The notes below the pieces were generated by a model. That model was not told the origin of the DNA, searched no databases, and saw nothing but the letters and a program-made list of their open reading frames with translations. Below, piece after piece: positions 24,221 through 36,230 of a stretch of DNA of 64,000 nt; positions within the stretch are counted from its first letter, which is position 1, and each line of letters starts with the position of its first letter. This DNA comes from Myrmaecium sp. VS I D KN 1 (taxonomy: Eukaryota > Ascomycota > Dothideomycetes > Valsariales > Valsariaceae), in the NCBI GenBank assembly GCA_019775845.1, contig JADQAV010000017.1, forward strand, positions 835,339 to 899,338, read 5' to 3'. The translations under genes were made by a program, and so were the position numbers.

Positions 24221-25404
24221 TCACGCCTCCTTAACCGTCCTACCACGACCCGACGACGTCGCCGTCGCCGCCTCCCACGCCCGCGGCGCCCACCGCCGCA
24301 CATTCTCATAGACCACAAAAGTGACGCAGGTCGCAGGCAGAACGCGAACCATACCAGGCACAAGACCGCGATAGAAGCCCCGAAGCCCTTCCTGCCGCCA
24401 AACGAGACGGATCATGCCGAGGGTGCCGCGGGCCTCGCGTGCCGCGCCGTAGTTCTGCATCCGCGCCCGGACGACCTGGTAAGGGTACGTGGCGACGCCG
24501 CTGACGACCTTGCTCACCGCGCTCAGCGCCAGCCAGTCCGCGCTGCCCAGCTGGCGTCGTTGTCGTCGTTGACCCTCCTGACCTTCCAGGCCCTTCTGGT
24601 CCGCCCGTCCACCCGCCGCCCACTCCTTCAGCCACTCGTACGCGACGAACTGTACGGCCCCCTGGCTGACGCCGAACAGGCCCGGAACGAGCCCCCGCCA
24701 GTATCCTCGCCACCCTTCCTCCCGCCAGATCGCCATCACGCCGTCTCGCAGGCCTCGGTACGCCCCCGGCGTGTCCCGTCCGGAGGCCAGCATCCGCGTC
24801 TTAAGCACCCAGAGGGGGTTCGAGAGCACCGCCGTCGCAGCACCGGCGGCCGCCGAGGCCGCGAAGAAGTCGCTCGGGGTAAGGTGGGTTTTCGACGCCG
24901 ATGTCGATGTCGATGTCGATGTCACCGGGGAAGAGATTGCCGACAATGTCGTCGCGTCAGCCATCCGTCGCCTCCGCGCCATCAGCGCCTCCTTAGCCCG
25001 ACCATAGAACAAAAAGTATAGACCCCACGCGACGCCGTTGCCGAGCAAGTTGGGCGTCAGCCCGCGGTACAGCGCCCGCCAGCCGCCCTCTTCCGTGCGC
25101 GCGATGTGGGCGAGGAGATGGAGGGAGGCGCCCAGCTTCTTCGTCGTGCTCGTGGGTTTGTTGACTGTGTTTGGGGGAGACGAAGTCAGTGAGCTGGGCT
25201 TCGTGGCTAAGGTAGCATGCTAAAGTGAGTGCGCTACGTACGTTGGAGCCGAGTCTTGACGATGTCGATGGGGTGCACGGCGAGCACGGCGGCGCTGCCG
25301 GCGGTGATGCCGGCGACGAGCTCGACGACGGATGGAGGCAAGCCTGGTGCGGCCGTGTTCGCGCTCGTAGAGCCGCCGCTGTGCTCAGTTGCGGATGTCG
25401 ACAT
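24221..25404 (-). CDS. FLX1: Mitochondrial carrier, FLX1/SLC25A32-type (FAD/folate)
   Basis: Two exons, complement(24221..25164, 25242..25404), 368 residues; a GTACGT donor and AACACAG acceptor join Gln and Leu codons in phase. It has the three tandem repeats of mitochondrial carriers. The signature motifs are PIDIVKTRLQ in repeat 1, NPLWVLKTRM in repeat 2 and TYPYQVVRARMQ in repeat 3. The last two, with GNGVAWGLYFLFY, SQGAVQFVAYEWLK and CVTFVVYENV, are the hallmarks of the yeast Flx1/human SLC25A32 branch, which moves FAD (and folate in animals) across the inner membrane. A Thr-Ser run encoded by a GATGTC repeat lies in the loop between repeats 1 and 2. The ATG at 25402-25404 gives a normal N terminus; an in-frame ATG further upstream would add an unlikely 79-residue extension. 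Confidence 0.87.
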
Positions 25405-26180
25405 TGTTGCCGTTGCTGTTGGTGTTCCGATGCGGTGGATGTACAGTATGAATAGGTCGAAGCAAGCAATTGTTGCAGCAGAAGAGAAGGAGGAGAGTAG
25501 AACTGAATCACATCGCTCTAGGGTATCATCGTCATCTTCATCATTAGCATTAGGATCTTGGGGGGAGCGGTCGTGTTTTTTATGTGCACCGTCGTCGCGT
25601 TCAACTGTTGTTGCGGCGGACGGAAAGAGAAAAAGCGGCATCGAAGGCGGAGGCTGATGTCATTTCTCCGCGGCTAAGCGGTCCAAGCATGCCCGTTACC
25701 GGCCCGCTACCGGCCCGGTCACGGCTCCCCTCCACGTTCCCCCTTCACATCCGTTCCATTCCATTCGAGGGCTGGGGAATAGAGACGCGGTGATTGGGTG
25801 CGACGATGGGATGGATGGTACATCGCCACTGACCTGGGATGCGTTGGAAGTGTCGAGAAAGGCTGAGTCGGCATGGCGGTGGTGGTAGTGTCAGGCAATC
25901 AGGAAAAGGATGTGCAAGAGACGACAGCCTTGTGATTTTGGATAGCCATAGCGACGTCGAAAGATCTCAGAGCCCATCCAACGGGCTTAAACGTAGAGAA
26001 TATATACATCCAGAAAGCAGGCTTCCCTGACCAAACAGAAACCCAGAAGATGAGAAAACAGAAGAAGCTGACAGGGAGCGAGAAGGACAAGAGTACGACA
26101 AGGAAAAGACGCCAGGAATGTCGTTCAGATACACCAACCCTTCATGAAATGTGTTCACGTCAAAGAATCACCACTCCTCT
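25405..26180. other. Intergenic, nothing recognised
   Basis: Promoter of the FLX1-like gene and 3' flank of the amine oxidase gene. No further feature seen. Confidence 0.5.
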
Positions 26181-28457
26181 CTACGCGCACTGACAAGCCC
26201 CCTCCGAACACCGACATCCAACCCGGCCACACGAGCTGCACGATCCCTTCTCCGGCTGCAGCGCAAGACGGCTCAGCTTATCCACCAGCGCGCCGCCCTG
26301 GCGCACCCCGCTCGGCACGCTGCAGTAGCTCGGCGGCACGTCCAGGGCCGGATTCTTGGTGAAGAAGTGGCGGGGCCGGAGCAGTAGGGTCATGGGCTCC
26401 GCCGGCATGATCGGGAAGTCCTCCGGGGCGGGGAAGTGGGTGAGGCCGAAGGTGTGCCAGAGCACGATGTCCTCGTTCGCGATCGGCGCGTCGGGCGCCG
26501 CAGCGATCCACTGGGGGAGGCCTTGCGACGGCTCGCCCGATGTCTGCGGTACGTGCCGGCCAGCCGGATGGATCTGCTCATCGTCGTCTGTCAAAGCGTT
26601 ACTAAACTGTGTACTAACCTCCGGTATGTGAAGGGGGGAAAGAGTGGAAACGGAAGAGAACAGAGGAAGCAACAGGCAAAAATGGAGAAGGCTTACATCG
26701 TGTGACATGCACGGCATGGCGGGCGAAACCCGCACGCTTCCAGACAAGACTGCCCTCCTTCGGCAGCAGCGGCGGCACCTCCCGGCTCACCAGCTTGTAG
26801 CTAACCGGCTTGTGCGAGTGCGGGTTGAGCTTGGACTCGTTGGCGATGTCCCAGGTCCGGGAGGTGCTTCCGTCGTAGTCCGAGATGCTCTGCTGGACGG
26901 TCTCGAACCGGGTCTTCTTCGCGAAGAAGGCGTTGCCGTAGAAGTTCTCCGCGCTTCCGGGCTCGCCGGGTCCGCGCACCGCGTCGGATTGGAAGACGGT
27001 GTTGCGGGGCCCGTCGACGTTCGGGTCGAGGCGCAGGCAGAAGAGGTGCTGGTGGTTGTGCGCGTTGACGCCCGGGTAGACTTCAGTGCCCCAGCCGTGC
27101 AGGTCCTCGCCCGGGTTCATGGCGTAGGTGTTTAGGATGCCGGTCAGCTTGATCTCGAGCTGGATCGTGCCATCCTGATGGAAGATCCAGTACACGCAGT
27201 ACTCGTAGTTGGCCGCGGTGAAGATCTGCGAGACGATGAGCTTGCGCGCCCGCGTCACCGTCACCGACTCGTCCCGGAAGTCGGTGTGCTTGAACAGGAT
27301 CCCGTTGTCCTCCTCGTGGATGCAGATGGCGTTCTTGATCGTCGTGGGCTCGCCAGCCCGGTTGACGAAGTGGGCGTCCATGTAGTGGATGGCGCCCTTG
27401 CAGTCGCAGCCCAGCGAGAGCGAGTTGGTCATGTACCCGCCACCGTACTCGCCCAGATCGAAGGCGTGCTTGCGCTGGTGAGGGTGCTCCGGATTGCCGT
27501 ACGGGACGACCATCTCCGCTAGGGAGATACGCCAGAAGACGGGTCGTTCGTTGCCCTTGTCGTCGAAGGTAATGTTGCTCAGCACGATGCCCTCCTTGTA
27601 GTTGAAGCCGATGTGGAACTTCCACTTCTGCCAGTTGATGATGTGGCCATCCATGGTGAAGGAGACACCCTCGGGCTGAGTGATGTTGATGGGCTTCAGG
27701 TCGGTGCGGAAGCCACCCTCGGCCTCAATGGCGGCAGCGTGGTAGTTGTTAGGCGGGGCCCGGTTGAGCGGTCTCCGCACCTTGGGCACATCAATGTGGA
27801 TGATCTCTTGGGTGTCGGCGTTGTAGATGGGGCAGAAGTCGAGCGGGTAGGTGTACTGGGAGTCGTCCGGGTGAGGGCGGTAGTACATCAGCGCCTGCTG
27901 GAGCCGGACGCCGGTGCCGAAGCGCTCATCGTATCCGATGGTCCAGGGATCGCAGTAGACCTTGTGCATGTCCTCCGGGGGGATGCCGATGATGCCGCAC
28001 TGCTCGATGACCTTGGGATCCTTGCGCACGACGGACTCGACGATCTGAAGATCCTCCATAGTGATCTGCCCGTCTGTCAGTCACTCGTCGCCGTTGATGT
28101 CGTCGGTGGAAGCAAACTCACCAAAGGCTGGACGTTATCCGTCAACCCCCACTTCAAGATCCGCTCCTCCACCAGATCGACGATGCCGTCGTAGACCTTG
28201 CTGCCGCGGCCAATGGCGACGACGTCGGCGACACGGTGGGGGCGCGGCCTGGTGACCGGGTCGGCCAACCAGGCCATCATCTCCTTCTTCCGCGGCTCCC
28301 AGAGGGTGACGGCGTTGAAGAAGACATCATTGTGCTGCTTGCGGATGATGGCGACGGCCTTTGCGATCTCGGCCTCGGAGAGGGGGTCGAGGGGGTATGG
28401 AGGCGCGGCTGTGCCGGTGACGTGGGAAGCCATCTGCTTCAGGCGGTCGAGAACCAT
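26181..28457 (-). CDS. Copper amine oxidase (topaquinone enzyme)
   Basis: Three exons, complement(26181..26587, 26697..28065, 28122..28457), 703 residues, all junctions in phase. It oxidises primary amines to aldehydes with release of H2O2 and ammonia. All key residues are visible. The topaquinone precursor Tyr399 lies in ANYEYCVYW, and the catalytic base Asp315 in AFDLGEYGGG. The copper ligands are His450 and His452 in NAHNHQHLF and His619 in FGLTHFPAPEDFP. The spacing matches the well-studied yeast Hansenula enzyme. The N-terminal N2 domain (DPLSEAEIAKAVAIIRKQ) is intact. There is no signal peptide and no PTS1 at the C terminus, which is Cys-rich (SSCGRVGCRCSEGACQCA), so the location is uncertain. 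The amine preferred cannot be told from sequence. Confidence 0.93.
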
Positions 28458-29912
28458 GGTGAGGATGGGTTGGTCGGTAAGTGACTTGTAATGGGGTCGA
28501 AATGAGTCAATTCGGATCAGTCAACGGTAGCACCGTACCAAGCAAGTCGTCGAGCTGCTGGCAATGAGTGAACGGCGCTGTGACTGAGGTGCGGAGGGAG
28601 GAAGGGAGGGAGGGATGGAGACACAGAGTGATGCAGGACCAAGACTGGGAAGGGAGGGGACATGGCCAGTAGCTATATACTCGCCCCCTCCTTCCGCCAG
28701 CCATCCTGCAAAGTGTGTGTATCATCCCTCCTCGCTGGATGAGGGGAACGGCGAGGGGAACGGAGAGGGGAACTCGGCGAGAGGAGGCGGAGGAGGCGGC
28801 GGAGTTGGAGGCGTCCAGGGTCCAGTGCCGTCGGAGCAATCGATAAGCGGAGCCGATAAGCACTCGGGAGGGATTGGGGAAAACATGGCCGAATCGGGCA
28901 AAGCGCTGGGGTGCAGCTCGAGATGCCCCAACCCGGTTGGCGAGTCCCGGGATTCGCAGTCACATCCGTGACAAACTGGAAGTGCGGTTGTGCGGGTGGG
29001 TTTGGCTTCCCCTGGCCTATCTCAAGACCATTGCCTAGGATAGCTACAAGTTGCCGGTTCGCAGGTGTGAATACTGCGAGAAGATAGGTAATTACTATAT
29101 ACTCGCCTAACGCCAGGTACTGTGCATATATCGGTTTGTCATGATTCAGTGGATTCGAGTATGTACAGGCATTTTCTTCCTGCCCGCCCCTCTCCCGCCG
29201 CTCCGTATCTGCGTATTAGGAAAACCGAGCCATCAGAGGCCGATGGTACCGCAGGATTACCAACTAGTAAGCGAACGGAGACAGCTGTCATCTGCAGGGT
29301 GTCGTAGTAGTATAGTAGAAATATTCGGACAAACGTACATCTGGTGATCCTCAGGAACACGAGGAAAAAGAAAGCAATGAACCAGATGTAACGCTTCTCA
29401 ATGCGCTGCCATATCCGAGAAACCCAAGAAAAACAACAGAAGTAAAGAGAGACAAAAGATCTAGAAGTGAAATGGAAGAGACAAGAAGAATCTGCGCTAT
29501 TCTTATTCAACCGGCCAATATCTCCGCGAGACCGAAAAGAAACAGGAATGGAAGAAAAGGGAATGTCTTTGCATGTATTCCATGTAACCAAACCCACCAT
29601 TTTTCCCTATCCTCTCCTTTTCAATCCTCTCCCGTCACTCCCTCCCCAACGCCTCCCAAAAGGTGAGAAATACAACAAACGCCTGGAGAGGAAGGGGAAA
29701 AAGGAACAGAGATGAATGGAAAAGAAGGTACATGTGTTGCACCACAAGGCAAAAGTAAGAAGTGTATTCTCTTTTTCCAAAGGAGGAAAAAAATGAAGAA
29801 GCAAGAAAGAATCGAACAACATCTCTCCTCACTCCCCCCAGAAATCAACGGCACCGTTTCCCCCCGAAATACGCGCGATCCGACCTGCCACCGACTTCTT
29901 CATCTTTCATCT
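28458..29912. other. Intergenic, nothing recognised
   Basis: About 1.45 kb forming the promoter of the amine oxidase gene and the 3' flank of the deadenylase gene. No coding frame or RNA recognised. Confidence 0.5.
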
Positions 29913-31610
29913 TCACTTCCCATACTGAAAGTTCCCAAACACTCCACCCGCACCCGGCGTCAGCGCGCCCAGGCCATGTCCGCCCGGTCCCGGCGTCGTC
30001 GCCGCCAGCCCGGCCGGATTCGCCGTCGGCGTGCTCGGCCCATCCCGGTGCGTCGTCGGCGTGCCGCCGGTGTGGAAGCCCGGCATCCCACCGAGGATGC
30101 CGTTGAGGCCGCCGCCCTGCATGTGGCCCCCGGCACTCGCTGCTGACACCATGCTGCCGCCCATGCCGCCACCGCCCTGCGCGGCCAGCACCGCCGCCTG
30201 CGCCGTCGCCGAGGCTGGTGGTCCCACACCCGTGAGCCCCCACATCTGCCCGTTCATGTCCTCCGGGATCTGTCCGTCGAAGATTTTCTTCAGCATCGAC
30301 CAGAAGACGGTGCCGGTGAGCCAGGCGTCCGAGCCGGCGGTGTGCGGGACACCTACGCGCTGGCAACCCAACTCGTCTGCGAGATCCTGTAGTCCGGACT
30401 TGGAGCCCAAGTTGTTGAGAAGATTGGCCGCTGCGGCCGGGATGGCGTTGCGGGTGACGAGCTTGTTCGCATGCCGCCAGAGGAACTTGACATCCAGTAA
30501 GCGGGGGAAGAAGATGTTTACGAGCTTGCGGTAGTCCTCCTCGTCGTTGGGGAGCGGCTGGCACCACATCAGCTTGACCAGGTAGGCGAAATCGTAGCCG
30601 GAGTGAAAGGAGATCCAGTTCACATCGGTGGACAGGGCGAGGCCGGAGGTAATGAGCAAGGAGCCGAATTCGGTCGGATCGATGCCTTGGCTGGCGTGCT
30701 TCTCGAAATCGGCACCCGACTTTCGCAGCACATTGATTGAGTCCTCGTTATACATATCGTCTTCCAATGAGAACTGGAAGTTGAAGGACCACGTGCACGG
30801 GCACATGATTAGATTGTTAGCATACTGCGGCCGTGTAAGTTGAGTAGTTTCAAGCTGCGGTGGTGGCACCTCGCCCTCCACAGAGAAAAGTGTGATGCCT
30901 AGCTGTATTATCTTGAGGATATCCACGTTGCACCGAACCGTCTGGTAGTGATAGCTTGCCTTGGTCTGGAAGTCGCCCATCGGTCGCGCCACCACACCTG
31001 GAAACTCGGTGTCCTGCAGTTATCGTCAGCTTCCTCGAAAGCACAGGCGTCCGTAACAACCACGTACCATGCTGATGTATGGATACTTCGAAATCAGGCT
31101 TCGCAGAATCTCCATCTCTTGATGTAGGTTTCCTCGCCAGACTTCTCGTATGCGCATGCCCATCCCCTTCGCTCCCGCCGCCGTGATACCCGACGCAGCC
31201 TCGTGTGCTTGTTGCTGCTGAATGGCCGCACCGTGCGCAAAGCCCATCCTCGCCGCATGGCTCTCGAGCCCGGTGCCGCCTCCAGACATCCCACTGCCCC
31301 CGGCGCCACCGCCGAAACTACTTTGTAAACTCGCACTGGATGCCGGTCCGAATATGTTCTGACTGCCCGCGCCGAAGCCAGGGTGACCACCGAGGTTTTG
31401 TTGGGCGTGCATCACAGCCTGGTTCGGGTGTTGCTGCTGCTGCTGCTGCTGCTGCTGTTGTTGTTGTTGTTGCTGCTGTTGCTGCTGCTGCTGCTGTTGT
31501 TGTTGCTGCTGTTGCAGATGTGACGCTTGGTGGAGAGCATGTGGTTGGTTGAGATGCGCGAAAGGATTCGAGAGGTTTTGCGGCGCGAATCTGCTCACGG
31601 CGGGAGGCAT
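29913..31610 (-). CDS. POP2: Ccr4-Not deadenylase subunit Caf1/Pop2
   Basis: Two exons, complement(29913..31013, 31068..31610), 547 residues; the GTACGT donor and CTGCAG acceptor fall exactly before the first catalytic motif. The DEDD nuclease domain runs from about residue 155 to 450. Asp182 and Glu184 are in DTEFPG, Asp322 in FHSGYDF and Asp410 in HTAGSD. As Caf1/Pop2 it removes poly(A) tails in the Ccr4-Not complex. The N-terminal extension contains about 30 consecutive Gln encoded by mixed CAG and CAA codons, then Gly/Asn-rich sequence. The C-terminal 100 residues are Gly/Pro-rich. Both tails look disordered. The ATG at 31608-31610 is chosen because upstream frame sequence resembles 5' UTR; a longer form starting at 31838 cannot be excluded. 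Confidence 0.93.
31431..31514 (-). repeat. Poly-Gln CAG/CAA tract in Caf1/Pop2
   Basis: An uninterrupted trinucleotide run encoding about 28-30 glutamines on the minus strand. CAA codons interrupt the CAG runs, which normally stabilises length. Confidence 0.9.
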
Positions 31611-32325
31611 ATTGTCAGAGCGAGTTGCAGTGCGGGCGCTGGAGTGTCGGTCGCGGAACCCCTCATGCGCGATGTCGAAGTGATTCCAGATGCACAGGCG
31701 AAGTCGTACAGGTTGGTATGGAAGGTGAAGAGTTGAGGGCGGAAAGTGGTGGAGCGAAGGTGTAAGGTTTCCAGGTGTGCGAAAGAATGGAATGGCTGAG
31801 TGGCAGATGAGGTTCTTGCCAAGCCAATGTCCCGCCAACTACATTACTACCTACGGATACTTTAGGTACAGTAAGGTAGGAGACACCAGATACGAGGAGA
31901 ATTTATCGATGGTACTCCGTATTGTATACACTGCCTTGGATCATCACAAGTACCTACGCAAATTCTCCAGCGCAGTTAGCCATGACTCAATGCATCAATC
32001 AATTCCATCTACAACTGCCAAGAGTGGTGCATCTCGTAAGGTAAGGGAGTCCTCCTTGGTCCACCACTCGAGCCTCCTTAGTCAGCGTCGGCTTCCCCCG
32101 CACTCCAGCAATGACCAAGTCGTGCCTGAGGCTGAGGCACCCATCATCCTTCAGGGTACTACCTACTGCCCCAGCCTCATCGACATCGTGCTGTCCACCT
32201 CCTCTCCACATTACTTCCGGGAGGTATCTACGGTAAGTGTAAAGACCGTCCATCCTCTTCCTGCGCTGCACCCTATCAGACCCTCTAAGCAATGGCTGAC
32301 CTCCTGCGCGTCTTAGTATCACACA
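31611..32325. other. Divergent promoter region between POP2 and the NDUFB3-type gene
   Basis: It contains TACCTA/TAGGTA motifs near 31848-31880. An upstream ATG at 32292 opens an out-of-frame reading frame that overlaps the start of the downstream gene; it could act as a uORF or be removed by a 5' UTR intron ending at CTTAG (32315). Confidence 0.5.
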
Positions 32326-32677
32326 ATGGCACCACGACCCGACCTCACCGGCTTTGACCCCCAGAAGTTCGCCCGGTCGGCGGGCACGCCCGAGAACGAT
32401 CCCTGGCGTAGATAGTGAGTTCTCTCTTTATCAACGCACATAGTTCCCGCAGCGCGACGCCTCGGTGGTGGTGGAGACTGATGCCGCACATAGCGAGGCA
32501 TGGCGCTACGAGGGCCCCTTCACCCGCAGAAACCGCTTCAAGCACCTCTTCCCCGGCTTCAAAACCGCTGTGGTTGCTTTCGCCGTCTATCTGGTGTACG
32601 AGAAGTACTTCATCAAGGATAAGCATGGCCACAGCGAGATCACCGATGGCAAGGACCACCACACTCATGCGACTTAG
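32326..32677 (+). CDS. NADH:ubiquinone oxidoreductase B12/NDUFB3-type subunit (complex I)
   Basis: A small spliced gene, join(32326..32414, 32494..32677), 90 residues. Exon 1 encodes MAPRPDLTGFDPQKFARSA and ends DPWRR. A GTGAGT donor and ACATAG acceptor restore the frame exactly, giving DPWRRYEAWRYEGPFTRRN. That DPW-EAWRY-GPF-RRNRF block, followed by PGFKTAVVAFAVYLVYEKYF (a single membrane span), is the hallmark of the B12/NDUFB3 accessory subunit of mitochondrial complex I. The His-rich tail (HGHSEITDGKDHHTHAT) resembles fungal orthologues. It sits divergently from POP2 and co-oriented with the Sec72-like gene. Confidence 0.88.
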
Positions 32678-33708
32678 CCGTAGGGGTCGGCAAAAGAAAG
32701 AGACCACTGGACATGATTTACGGCGTTTTCGGATGGGTTTTGCAACAGTGAATGCTTGCCACCGGTGTACTTAACGGAGCATATCAATGAGAGCGAGTCA
32801 TTACTTGACAATCCGTACCCGAATGCTCTCGCAGCTTACAATGACATCGGGGAGGACAGTCAGCTTGCCGACGCGCGAGGGACCTTTGAATATACCGGAA
32901 GTAAGTGCCGGGAGACTTGGTGAAGTGCTACCATGGCCTTGTAAGCAGCGTCTGGAAGGTTGATATACATTCACGTTTCTCCGGCTGTTTGTGATGCTTT
33001 TGTTACCGGACTGGAGCTCCACAGTGAGGTATGTCATGTACCTCACCATGCACACCCGAATTCCCAGCTCCTTCGCTCAGTTACAGTCCGTTGTTCATCC
33101 GAGGTATCCGTCCGGGGAGCTTACGATGCAGCAGGTAATTACCGGCTCTCCCATTGGTCGCTCAGGTCAGGAACATCACAGTGCATCCTTCGAGTTCGTG
33201 GAGTCCGGGTGAGTCCCGTTGCAGAGAATACCTTTAACAGCTCTATCTAGCAACGGGTTCCGCTGCTGTAGAGAGCTGCTTCAAAGGCGTGACCGATGGC
33301 ACATATGCGTGGAGACCAACGACTGTAAGGCACCAAGGCCACAGTGCAGTGGATAAACCAGGGTCTTCGGTAGAACCACGGCTTCTTTGAGCTGTCAGAC
33401 CGGCAACTCTGTCTTCAACGAGCAAGATACCCAGCTGCACCATTCACACATTCCACCTCCCACTTCCTTTACCCACGCCCACCCGTATCCTGAACAGATT
33501 CCTGCAGATAATAGCAGCATTCAGTCTCTCACCTCATACTATCGCCTTTGTCAAGCGGTCACCGCCCTACGAATTGAAACAGCGGCACCACCGCCAGCAA
33601 CAGCGTCATCCGCAATCAAGAGAGAGAAACCTCACGATCGACTTTGATACCGCAAGCGACAAGAAACCACACAACATCCCCACGAGCCGACAAGTGGGAT
33701 CCGCCACG
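32678..33708. other. Intergenic, nothing recognised
   Basis: About 1 kb between two plus-strand genes; the last part is a CA-rich leader of the next gene. No feature recognised. Confidence 0.5.
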
Positions 33709-34326
33709 ATGGAATCACCCGACACATTCACCCTCCTCCCCCTCACGATGGACCCGCAAACCAAAGCCATCACGACCAGCACCTCCAACCCCTCCGCTGC
33801 GCTGGCCACCGAGCTCGCCGCCCTCAACACCCTCCACCGCTCCCTCCTCACCGTCGAGCACCCCGCCCAAATCCCGCCGCCGCCCATCCCCGTGAACCCC
33901 AAGCGGTCCGCGCAAGTGACCAAGCTGCGGGAAACAGGCAACGCCGCCTTCCGCAAGGGCTCCACGGCCGAGGCCCTGCGCATCTACACCCTCGCCCTGG
34001 ACATGGCGCTGCAGCGCCCCCTGTGGGAGCCATCCGGCCTGGTGCGCGAGGAGGCCAGCGCGCTCTTCAGCAACCGCGCCCAGGCGCACATGGCCCAGCG
34101 CGAGTGGGCCGCCGCCGCCGTCGACGCCGAGTGCAGCGTCGAGCTGAAGCGGATCGGCAATGCGAAGGCGTGGTGGCGTCGTGGTCGCTGCCTCGTCGAG
34201 ATGGGCCGGGTGGAGGAGGCGCGGGCGTGGGTGGATAAGGCGTTGGAGTTTGACCCGCGCGAGGCGGATCTGGTGAAGTTGAAGGAGGAGGTTGAGCAGC
34301 TGTTGGCGAAGGCGGGGAAGGCTTGA
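33709..34326 (+). CDS. Sec72-like TPR protein (ER post-translational translocation)
   Basis: A 205-residue single-exon protein. After a short N-terminal segment (MESPDTFTLLPLTMDPQTK) and a helical ALNTLHRSLL region, it carries TPR-type helices. These are TKLRETGNAAFRKGSTAEAL with RIYTLALDMALQRP, then EEASALFSNRAQAHMAQREW with AVDAECSVELKRIGNAKAWW, and finally RRGRCLVEMGRVEEARAW. This pattern fits the fungal Sec72 family. Sec72 is the cytosolic TPR subunit of the Sec62/63 complex and receives Hsp70-bound presecretory proteins. I place it there by overall resemblance and length. A different small TPR co-chaperone is the alternative. The start was chosen at the ATG preceding the conserved MDPQTKAI segment; the frame is open further upstream without similarity. 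Confidence 0.72.
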   Translation: MESPDTFTLLPLTMDPQTKAITTSTSNPSAALATELAALNTLHRSLLTVEHPAQIPPPPIPVNPKRSAQVTKLRETGNAAFRKGSTAEALRIYTLALDMALQRPLWEPSGLVREEASALFSNRAQAHMAQREWAAAAVDAECSVELKRIGNAKAWWRRGRCLVEMGRVEEARAWVDKALEFDPREADLVKLKEEVEQLLAKAGKA

Positions 34327-34933
34327 GGGACTTGTGCGGACGAACTTGTGGTTGAGAAGGTCTTCTGTGGCGATATTTCATCTTGATATGGTGTTGGAGG
34401 AGTCCTTTCATATCTTTTCCTTTCCACTTCTCTTCATGCTTCCGGGACAACCAAAAAACAATCTGACCCAGGGAGCAAAGGTCCTTTCAACTCAACGGTG
34501 CTGTTCAGCCGTGGATGGAAAGCCTTTCCAGCACATTCCAGCAACAAATTAACAAATTAATACCAATAAAACCAATCAATTCATTCCTCTGCTTTTTCTT
34601 TCGTTACATTCATCGCAGACAACCAAACTCAAACGACTCTCAAGTGGTATCTCTCGCGGTTCTTTGTCCACAAAAACAAGGATATGCAGAGCAGAGCAGG
34701 ACAGAACAGGATGAGGGAAGAAACATATCAGTGCCATGAAAAGGAGAGAGCAGAAGAGGCCGTGACAAGGAAAGAAAAGAAAAAACGCAGCCCCCGCATG
34801 CGCCCGCTGCCAATCGTAGAGATAAAGGAAGGGAAAAAAACAAGACAAGCGCAGGGAATCCCAACTCCCTCTCTTCCAACCATCATCAATTCAACAACAC
34901 CGCCGTCCTGACGGTGGACATCCCGCCAACCTC
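34327..34933. other. Intergenic between convergent genes
   Basis: 3' flanks of the Sec72-like and MARVEL genes. AT-richer UTR-like sequence, nothing else recognised. Confidence 0.5.
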
Positions 34934-36230
34934 TCAGTCCCCCCCACTAAAACTATAATTCCGCTGCACGCCCGCGCCCCCAGTAGACGACGCGCCACTC
35001 CGCGCACTCGTGCTCCGCACCGCGGGGCTGATCGGGCGATCATAACTCCCCCCCATCCCAGGGACCTCCGGCATCTTAATCGGATATGGCGCGGGGACCG
35101 CACCCGCACCCGCACCCCGGTACTCCGTCTCCGCCCCGCCAACGCCAACGCCAACGCCGCCGTACACATGCGGCTCCGGCATCGTGACGCTCGGCACGCC
35201 GGCGGCGCCATGGTATGCCGTGTCAGCGATGCCGGAACCCCAGCGCCCACCCGCCCCTTCTTCGTCTTGGTTCAGCAGGGCCCATCGGTCGTCCTCCTTG
35301 TTGCGGCCGAGGCGGCGGCCGGTGTCGCTGCCGCCGCCAGTCTCCAAGCCTTCGTTGTCGTCCTCGTCGTCGTCCGCGGAGGAGTAGCTGTCCCGGCCGC
35401 CGGAGCCGCCGTGCTGGTGGGCGAGGTCGATGTCGATGTCGGCGGTGTCGGCGCTCCAGGGGTCCTTTCCCGCGGCGTCGAGCGCGGTCGGGTCGTGGTA
35501 GTCGCCTAGCTGGGTGTGGGCGCCGGCGCCGGGCACGCAGGGGATGACGTGGTGGTGCAGCCAGTGGTTGAGGTAGTAGCCGGAGATGGCGGTGGTGAGG
35601 GCGAAGAGGATGCTGTCAGTAAGGTCAGCAGTGCGGTGGTTGAGAGAGGGGAAAGAGTGAACGTACGTGATGACGACGCCGAACCCGACGGTCGCCTTGG
35701 AGACGTTGCACTTCACGTTGGAGCCATAGGCGAAGGTGCCGCAGCTGGCGTCGTCGGTCGAGATCTTAGCCGCTTTGGCGCCCTTCTTCATCGCGCTGCT
35801 ATTCCACACCGCGACGGAGACGAAGGCGGCGAACCAGAGAACTGGCGATAATTCACTCCACCCATCAGTATGTATATTTGGAAACCATGAGATGGACTTT
35901 CAAGGGGGTAAAGGAAGGAAGGAAGGAAGAAAGGAAGAAAGAAAGGAAAAGAGGGGTCTTCCACGCACTCGTAAACAGCGCGTCCACGGCCACGAAGGCG
36001 TACGCGTTCATGAACCGTTGCGTCCGCTTCCAGGCCGGCACCATGGCGAGGTAGATCAGCGCGGGCATGGAGAGCCAGCAGAGGGCGAAGTAGTAGCTCG
36101 TCGGGGCGCCGACGCCGCCGGACTTGGTCAGCACGGCGAGCGTGAGGCAGCCGCCGATGAAGATGAAGAGGCCCTGCGCGATGTGAAAGGCCGTCTTGAA
36201 GGAGTGCAGGTACGTTGTTTGTAGCCGCAT
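34934..36230 (-). CDS. MARVEL-domain four-span membrane protein
   Basis: Three exons, complement(34934..35612, 35667..35841, 35969..36230), 371 residues, all junctions in phase. Splicing rebuilds the typical fungal MARVEL core. Span 1 is AFHIAQGLFIFIGGCLTLAV, span 2 FALCWLSMPALIYLAMV, and span 3 the junction sequence VDALFTILWFAAFVSVAVW. Span 4 is also made across a junction, VGFGVVITILFALTTAISGY. A Cys pair typical of such proteins lies between spans 3 and 4 (DDASCGTF, VKCNV). The long cytosolic tail (about residues 170-371) is acidic then Gly/Pro-rich and probably disordered. MARVEL proteins organise plasma-membrane or vesicle subdomains; the specific role here is unknown. Confidence 0.8.
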
